Origin: Spirochaetales bacterium
GTDB lineage: Bacteria; Spirochaetota; Spirochaetia; Sphaerochaetales; Sphaerochaetaceae
Reading direction: 5' to 3'
Length of the DNA stretch: 11,314 nucleotides
Assembly: GCA_017614625.1 (NCBI GenBank)
Contig: JAGABK010000176.1
Coordinates: forward strand, 1-11,314
Part shown: positions 7,478 through 11,314 of the stretch, one piece after another
Layout of the letters: each line of letters opens with the position of its first letter
Position numbering within the stretch: position 1 is the stretch's first letter
Notes under the pieces: model-generated
Databases searched by the model: none
Told to the model about the DNA's origin: nothing
The model's input: only the letters and a program-made list of their open reading frames with translations
Translations under genes and position numbers: made by a program

Positions 7478-8186
7478 TGTTCTTCTCCCCCTGTCTTTCT
7501 TCCAGCGCGATCTCGGCGTCGCTCTTCCTGAGATAAACCGGACCCTGTCCTATGTCGTCGGCCCCCGACGCTTCGTACTGCATCAGCGCGCAGTCTATCA
7601 GCGAGTCGGGCACGGCCCTTATGGACATGGTGTCCGCGATGATTGTCTTTCTGTTCCCGTAGAGGCTTTCAAGCACCGGTGCGAAGGCCCTGGCATCCGG
7701 GCCTGTGACGAGAACCCTCTGGTAGGGCTCGAGCACCTTCAGAAGGTCAGCCTCCGTTCCGTCCGTGTCGGGCATGATGCGCACTGTCCTGCCGTCTGCG
7801 TCCTTTGCGAACGCGCCTAGATACCAGCGCTTCTTCTTGGCGTCTATGACCGTGACCACGGCTCCGTCGAAGGAGGGGACGCAGTCGGCAAGAACTTCCA
7901 TGGTGGAGACCGATACAAGCGGCTTGTCCAGCGCGAAGGCCATGCCCTTTAAGGCGGCCATGCCGATTCTCAGGCCCGTGAACGAGCCCGGTCCGCGGGT
8001 GCAGGCCAGAAGCTCAAGGTCCTTCGTGGTGATTCCGGCATTTGCGCACAGCTCGGTGATGACGGGGACGAGCTTTTCCGAATGCATGATGCTGCGGCTC
8101 TCGATGATCCGCGACTCGAAGTAACTGTCGGTCTTCACCGCCACGGCCAGCGCCTGCGATGATGTGTCTGCGGCCACAATGTTCAT
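7470..8186 (-). CDS. tsaB: tRNA t6A modification protein TsaB
   Basis: TsaB belongs to the ASKHA-fold group and partners TsaD and TsaE in making N6-threonylcarbamoyl-adenosine at position 37 of ANN-decoding tRNAs. At 238 residues it is near the usual length. It has the family marker RGPGSFTGLRIG (64-75), the MHSEKL segment (34-39), and a C-terminal PVYLRKSDAEIALEER typical of full-length TsaB. The ATG overlaps the tsaE stop as ATGA and has GGAG upstream. Being next to tsaE fits the shared pathway; tsaC and tsaD must lie elsewhere. The 3' end overlaps trxB. Confidence 0.94.
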   Translation of the reverse strand: MNIVAADTSSQALAVAVKTDSYFESRIIESRSIMHSEKLVPVITELCANAGITTKDLELLACTRGPGSFTGLRIGMAALKGMAFALDKPLVSVSTMEVLADCVPSFDGAVVTVIDAKKKRWYLGAFAKDADGRTVRIMPDTDGTEADLLKVLEPYQRVLVTGPDARAFAPVLESLYGNRKTIIADTMSIRAVPDSLIDCALMQYEASGADDIGQGPVYLRKSDAEIALEERQGEKNNG

Positions 8187-8650
8187 CTCTGCTCTCCAAT
8201 CTTCTCCAGAAGGCGGTCGTTCCCTTCCAGGGTCACGGTCCTGCTCTGGTCGTCGTTCACGGTTATCTGCACGAACAATGTCTCGCTTGGCAGGATATCG
8301 TCGATGATTTCACTCCATTCTATTATACACAGGCCATCGGAGTAGAGCATGTCCTCTCCGCCGATCATCTGGAAATCGTCCTCGCTGGTGATGCGGTAGA
8401 GGTCCATGTGGTACATGGGAAGGCGCCCTTCGTACTCCTGCACGAGGGTGAACGTCGGGCTCACTATGGCCTCCCGGATACCGAGCGAACGGGCCACGCC
8501 CTTGGCGAAGACCGTCTTTCCGGCGCCCAGGCTGCCGCGCAGCGATATTACGTCGGACGGCATGCATGCGCACCCGATGCCGCGTCCCAGGTCTTCCATG
8601 TCCTTGGCTGTCCTGCAAACTACTGTCTTCTGCATGGTTCTGCCTGTCAT
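8183..8650 (-). CDS. tsaE: tRNA t6A modification ATPase TsaE
   Basis: TsaE is the P-loop ATPase that cycles the TsaB-TsaD complex in t6A synthesis. Residue numbers use the 155-residue product from the ATG at 8650. Walker A is GSLGAGKT (39-46), followed by SPTF (64-67), HMDLYRI (81-87) and an EW pair (111-112) within the segment CIIEWSE, all typical of the family. The frame stays open upstream to 8842, but that extension is low in complexity, lies inside the TPR gene and is not family-like. The 8650 ATG overlaps the TPR gene stop as ATGA, which favours it. A second ATG at 8635 (MQKTVV) is also possible. The preceding ribosome binding site is weak, so translational coupling is likely. Confidence 0.93.
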   Translation of the reverse strand: MTGRTMQKTVVCRTAKDMEDLGRGIGCACMPSDVISLRGSLGAGKTVFAKGVARSLGIREAIVSPTFTLVQEYEGRLPMYHMDLYRITSEDDFQMIGGEDMLYSDGLCIIEWSEIIDDILPSETLFVQITVNDDQSRTVTLEGNDRLLEKIGEQR

Positions 8651-9840
8651 ATCTCGCGGAAGGGGATTCCGCTTTCCTTTTCCTTCTGCCTCAGGGCCTC
8701 GAACTCCTCGTCCGAAAGGGCCTGCTCGCTGATGATTTCGCCGATCCTGTCCCCGGTCTTGTCCTCGTACTCGGAGATCAGGTACTTGAGCTGCGGGTCC
8801 TCGGGATCGATCTGGCGGGCCTTCTCCAGAAGCTCGCGGCATTCCTCGAACTCGCCCGAAGCGAGGTGCAGGAAGGCCAGATTGGAAAGGTAGATGACAT
8901 CCTCGCCGTCGAGGTCCACGGCGATCTCCAGATAGTTCTTGGCAAGCTCGGTGTCTCCGCTCTCGCGGGCGCAGATGGAAAGCTCGTTGTAGACCTCGGC
9001 GTTGGAACCGTCGAGCCTCAGGCTCTCCAGGAGGTCGATCTGGGCGCCGGTGTAGTCCTCGAGCACGCGCTTGGCCCAGCCGCGCAGGAAGAAGGCCTCC
9101 CAGCGCTTGTCCTCCTTGGCTATGAACTTGTTCATGATATCAAGGGCGTCATCCGGGCAGCCCATCATCATCTTGTCGTAGGCGTACATGATCTCATCGC
9201 GCGAGGAAAGCATCCTGTTGATGGACTCCAGGGTCTTTCTGGCCTGCGAGCGCTTCTTGTCGTTCTTCTCGAGCTCGATGTACCTGGCAAGGTTGTCGCG
9301 GGCGCTCTCGATGTCCCCGTGCCTCATGTGGAAGGCGGAGATCTCGCTGTATGTGGCCGCGTAGTCCTCATGCTTCTCTTTGCACTCGTTGAGGACCTGA
9401 AGGATCTTGTCGTCGTAAAGGTCAGCCTGGGTGTCCTTGCCCTCCTTGTGGAGGTCGACGGTCATCTTGGCGTAGAGGACGGCGAGGTTCACGTAGCTTT
9501 CCGGCGCGTCGGAGAGGTTCCTGACCGCGAGCATCAGCTCCTCGGCGAACTCATACTCCTTCTTGTCGCTCTTTGCGATGGCTGCGAGGTTAAGCTCCTT
9601 GACCACGTCCGGCTGCATCTCCAGCAGGAGGTTTTTGTAGTAGCCTATGTTCGCGTTCTCCGGATCCCAAGCCACGACCTTGATCAGGCCGGCGACGATG
9701 CTGTTGAAATCTATGTCGTCCACGACGCTTCCCTCGGGGAACTGGACGGGAAGGGGGATGCTGCTGTCTACGGTGACCTCTCCGAAAGTCCTGCTCTCGG
9801 GAAGGGTAATGAACCTTATGTCCTTCAATTCTTTTTGCAT
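8647..9840 (-). CDS. Cytoplasmic TPR-repeat protein
   Basis: The product is 397 residues without a signal peptide or membrane helix. The C-terminal half is a series of TPR-like helix pairs, at about 163-190, 214-247, 248-280, 282-314 and 316-348. Typical spacing residues are visible, such as the WAKRVLEDYTGA unit and LAFLHLASGEFEECRELLEKA. The N-terminal 60 residues (ITLPESRTFG, SIPLPVQFP) form a separate region that I cannot assign. TPR arrays serve as protein-binding scaffolds; the partner is unknown. It is the first gene of the chain with tsaE, tsaB and trxB and overlaps tsaE by 4 bp. The start at 9840 lacks a Shine-Dalgarno but lies 6 nt after a good extended -10. The gene is intact with codon use like its neighbours. 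Confidence 0.88.
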   Translation of the reverse strand: MQKELKDIRFITLPESRTFGEVTVDSSIPLPVQFPEGSVVDDIDFNSIVAGLIKVVAWDPENANIGYYKNLLLEMQPDVVKELNLAAIAKSDKKEYEFAEELMLAVRNLSDAPESYVNLAVLYAKMTVDLHKEGKDTQADLYDDKILQVLNECKEKHEDYAATYSEISAFHMRHGDIESARDNLARYIELEKNDKKRSQARKTLESINRMLSSRDEIMYAYDKMMMGCPDDALDIMNKFIAKEDKRWEAFFLRGWAKRVLEDYTGAQIDLLESLRLDGSNAEVYNELSICARESGDTELAKNYLEIAVDLDGEDVIYLSNLAFLHLASGEFEECRELLEKARQIDPEDPQLKYLISEYEDKTGDRIGEIISEQALSDEEFEALRQKEKESGIPFREI

Positions 9841-9875
9841 GACTAGAATATAACAGAAAGAGGGCGGAATTTAAA
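9841..9875 (-). promoter_or_regulatory. Candidate leaderless promoter of the TPR-tsaE-tsaB-trxB operon
   Basis: On the minus strand TTTAAA (9875-9870) and an extended -10 (TG, one base, then TATATT at 9852-9847) are 17 bp apart. The -10 ends 6 nt before the ATG at 9840, placing the transcription start at about the start codon. CCGCCCTCTTT (9867-9857) lies in the spacer and matches the permease promoter exactly, at nearly the same distance from the start. Confidence 0.55.
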
Positions 9876-9894
9876 GCGAGGACGCATCTGCGGG

Positions 9895-9923
9895 AAAAAA
9901 AGAAAAACGCTGCGGTTACTGGG
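9895..9923 (-). terminator. U-rich 3' end of the candidate RNA
   Basis: On the minus strand the 3' arms CCCAGU and CCGCAGC run into five T, one C and seven T. If the long-range closing stem forms, this resembles an intrinsic terminator just before the TPR gene promoter. Confidence 0.4.
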
Positions 9924-10088
9924 ACCGGAATCTCTTGAACCGGAGTTCAAGGGGGATCCCCAGTTAAGTTGCCGATTCTGTTCCCTGAAACGACCCGCGG
10001 AAACGGATGGCGGGAGCAATGCACGGCTTCTATGCCGGAATCCGTTCTGTAAGTTTGAGCAAGAGAATTACGTCTCTTCGCCGCAACT
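9895..10088 (-). ncRNA. Candidate structured small RNA of about 180 nt, unassigned
   Basis: This lies in the only long intergenic stretch (9841-10158). Read on the minus strand, GUUGCGG (10087-10081) can pair with CCGCAGC (9915-9909) as a closing stem, one G-U pair included. It is followed at once by U5-C-U7 (9907-9895). Inside are an AAGAGA/UCUCUU hairpin (10078-10061), an 8-bp GAACGGAU/AUCCGUUU stem (10047-10040 with 10008-10001), and ACUGGG/CCCAGU (9964-9959 with 9923-9918). The last encloses a 7-bp CUUGAAC/GUUCAAG hairpin with a UCCG tetraloop (9951-9934). UCUCUUG (10066-10060) could instead pair with CAAGAGA (9937-9931), so two conformations are possible. The CUUGAAC/GUUCAAG hairpin recalls part of proteobacterial 6S RNA, and the length fits, but I do not regard 6S as established. 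Confidence 0.5.
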
Positions 10089-10100
10089 GTCTGTATCGTA
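10088..10100 (-). promoter_or_regulatory. Candidate promoter of the small RNA
   Basis: An extended -10 (TG, one base, TACGAT at 10100-10095 on the minus strand) places the start at about 10088, just before the closing stem begins at 10087. The -35 is weak. Confidence 0.35.
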
Positions 10101-10158
10101 ACACACGTTTTTGCGCATTGGAAGTGGGATTTTTGTGTTTTTAGATTACGCCGGAGGC

Positions 10159-10896
10159 TCAGCTCAGGGCGACCTTCACGGCTATGGAGGCGAACTTCCC
10201 GTACATGTCTTTGCCCATGTTCTTCAGGACTCCGACCTCCCACATTTCCTTCTCGAGGCGGTCGGCGCCGAACATCATCTGGAGGCACTGGACGTTGCGG
10301 TATCTGGCTATTGCCATGACGGAGGCGCACTCCATGTCGACACACAGGCACTTCTCGTCCTTCATCATCTTCACCGCGGACGGGGTCTCGCGGTAGAAGG
10401 CGTCGGTGGTCCAGACCCTGCCGCAGACGTGGGGGACCTCAAGCTCCGTAAGGATATCGTCCAGCTGTTTGGCGGAGAGGACGTCGATCCAGTTGCTGTC
10501 GTGGGGCGCGTAGTGCCAGCTGATGCCTTCGTCCCGGTAGGCCTGGGTGGGGACTATGAGGTTGCCGCGGGTATCGGTGGAGAGCGAGCCTGCCGATCCG
10601 ATGCACACGAAGCGCATGACGTTGCGGATGATGTACTCCTCGAGGAATCCGGCTACAACGGGTGCCCCGATGGGAAGCAGCACCACGCCGAGCTTCTCGC
10701 GCTTGACGGAGAACTGGTAGACAGGGCATGCGACGCCGCATCGGAATACCGATATCTGCTTCATCCGGTATCTGTCCGCAAGGGCCTCGAGGATCTGCCT
10801 CTGCCAGGTTATTATCATCGTGAACGGGTATTCGGCGTCGTCCTTGATCAGGTCTGACGCCTTGAGCATCTCCTGTTCGTTGAAAAACGGCAGCAT
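10159..10896 (-). CDS. Nucleoside phosphorylase (uridine/purine nucleoside phosphorylase family)
   Basis: This 245-residue protein belongs to the PNP/UDP phosphorylase superfamily, which cleaves nucleosides with phosphate into a free base and pentose 1-phosphate for salvage. Family signs are CIGSAGSL (98-105, phosphate-binding loop), RDEGISWHYAP (121-131), TTDAFYRETP (163-172) and VDMECASVMA (186-195), where Met188-Glu189 should contact the ribose. The overall pattern favours the uridine-phosphorylase-like side, but base specificity cannot be settled by eye, so no symbol is given. The ATG at 10896 has a strong GGAGG 5 nt upstream. The gene is divergent from the lipoprotein gene and stands alone; the candidate small RNA follows it on the same strand. 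There is no obvious terminator between them. Confidence 0.9.
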   Translation of the reverse strand: MLPFFNEQEMLKASDLIKDDAEYPFTMIITWQRQILEALADRYRMKQISVFRCGVACPVYQFSVKREKLGVVLLPIGAPVVAGFLEEYIIRNVMRFVCIGSAGSLSTDTRGNLIVPTQAYRDEGISWHYAPHDSNWIDVLSAKQLDDILTELEVPHVCGRVWTTDAFYRETPSAVKMMKDEKCLCVDMECASVMAIARYRNVQCLQMMFGADRLEKEMWEVGVLKNMGKDMYGKFASIAVKVALS

Positions 10897-10953
10897 GTCG
10901 GCCTCCGTTCAAATGCTAACCTATTTGTCGGGTGCAGTCCACCGATGATTTTA

Positions 10954-10992
10954 TTGCACTGTTTAATTAAATTAGCTAAAATTAAAGTGCAA
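10954..10992. promoter_or_regulatory. Promoter within a long inverted repeat before the lipoprotein gene
   Basis: Plus-strand TTGCAC (10954-10959) and TAAAAT (10977-10982) are spaced 17 bp and would start transcription near 10989, about 16 nt before the ATG. The same stretch is an imperfect dyad: TTGCACT (10954-10960) mirrors AGTGCAA (10986-10992), and the repeat continues inward as TTAATT/AATTAA with a two-base bulge. The right arm runs into the AAGGAG ribosome binding site (10991-10996). The dyad could be an operator. Confidence 0.55.
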
Positions 10993-11004
10993 GGAGTTAT
11001 TACT

Positions 11005-11314
11005 ATGAAGAAGTTTATTATTTTCATCATGATTGTTTTCATGTTGTTTGCCATGGTGGCATGTAAGCCGGAAGTTGAAGAACCTGCAGATCCTACCAAA
11101 ACGGAAGATGCAGGCAAGGCTGCACTTGCAGATCAGGGATCAAGTGGTTCGGGGAAGGCCATTACTCCCAATAGCGGTTTCAAGATTATCGGATCTTTCG
11201 AGACCGGCGGCTCTTCTTATAAAGTCGAAGTCGGTGGAAAAGATGACCTCTATTGGGTTGGAACTTATGCCGATGCTGATGATGCCACGGGTGAGTATGT
11301 TTATTTCAGGATGA
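11005..11314 (+). CDS. Putative lipoprotein, 3'-truncated
   Basis: The frame is open from the ATG at 11005 to the right edge (103 residues). Residues 1-19 form a lipoprotein signal peptide: MKK, then a hydrophobic stretch (FIIFIMIVFMLF), then a loose lipobox MVAC with the lipidated Cys at 20. A low-complexity charged linker (about 21-50) follows, then a region rich in Gly, Asp, Tyr and Val that I cannot assign. AAGGAG lies 8 nt before the start. Base composition and codon choice (ATT, TTT, TAT, AAA) are visibly more AT-rich than in every other gene here. The loose lipobox is compatible with spirochaetal lipoproteins. Function is unknown. Confidence 0.8.
   Translation, partial: MKKFIIFIMIVFMLFAMVACKPEVEEPADPTKTEDAGKAALADQGSSGSGKAITPNSGFKIIGSFETGGSSYKVEVGGKDDLYWVGTYADADDATGEYVYFRM

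Noticed and set aside
8651..8842. Extended N-terminus for TsaE starting at 8842
   Set aside because: The extra 64 residues are Arg/Gly/Pro-rich, lie within the TPR gene, and are absent from the usual 150-residue family length.
8566..9846. 426-codon plus-strand frame opposite the TPR gene
   Set aside because: It mirrors the TPR gene, has a Leu/Val-rich shadow composition and no recognisable motif; the minus-strand product has clear TPR helices.
9895..10088. Naming the intergenic RNA as RNase P RNA, tmRNA, SRP RNA or a known riboswitch
   Set aside because: It is too short for RNase P or tmRNA and lacks their conserved blocks, the SRP GGAAG-type apical motif, and the SAM, TPP, FMN, lysine and cobalamin riboswitch cores that I can recall.

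Overview
The window reads as a bacterial chromosome segment of fairly high GC content, dense with genes, mostly transcribed from the minus strand. A spirochaete (Treponema/Sphaerochaeta-like) is my best guess. The basis is a ThiP/FbpB-type ABC transporter, a TPR protein followed by tsaE, tsaB and trxB, a lipoprotein with a loose lipobox, and paired glgA/glgC. This is inference from gene content; no rRNA or other marker is present.

Layout. (1) Positions 3-638 hold the 3' part of a plus-strand gene for a Pro/Glu-rich, acidic, coiled-coil protein. It is followed by an intrinsic terminator and a degenerate 9-bp tandem repeat. (2) A minus-strand pair (3296 to 770) encodes a two-domain ABC permease and its ATPase. 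The ATPase has lost the canonical Q-loop, signature and H-loop residues, and no substrate-binding protein gene is adjacent. (3) A divergent small four-helix membrane protein lies at 3376-3762. (4) glgA and glgC (6485 to 3778) supply ADP-glucose synthesis and glycogen synthase. (5) A chain of overlapping genes (9840 to 6539) encodes a TPR protein, TsaE, TsaB (t6A tRNA modification) and thioredoxin reductase; it may read on into glgA-glgC. (6) The 318-bp gap at 9841-10158 contains a likely structured RNA of about 180 nt on the minus strand, with its own promoter and a U-rich end. (7) A nucleoside phosphorylase gene (10896 to 10159) is divergent from an AT-rich lipoprotein gene that runs off the right edge.

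Two themes stand out beyond ordinary annotation. First, genes that open transcription units (permease, 3376 membrane gene, TPR gene, glgA) lack a Shine-Dalgarno sequence and have a -10-like hexamer 6-8 nt before the start codon, which suggests leaderless mRNAs. Nearly all genes inside operons have a clear Shine-Dalgarno. The permease and TPR promoters also share an 11-bp element at the same distance from the start. Second, the transporter ATPase keeps Walker A and Walker B but is altered at several positions normally needed for the catalytic cycle, in an otherwise intact gene.
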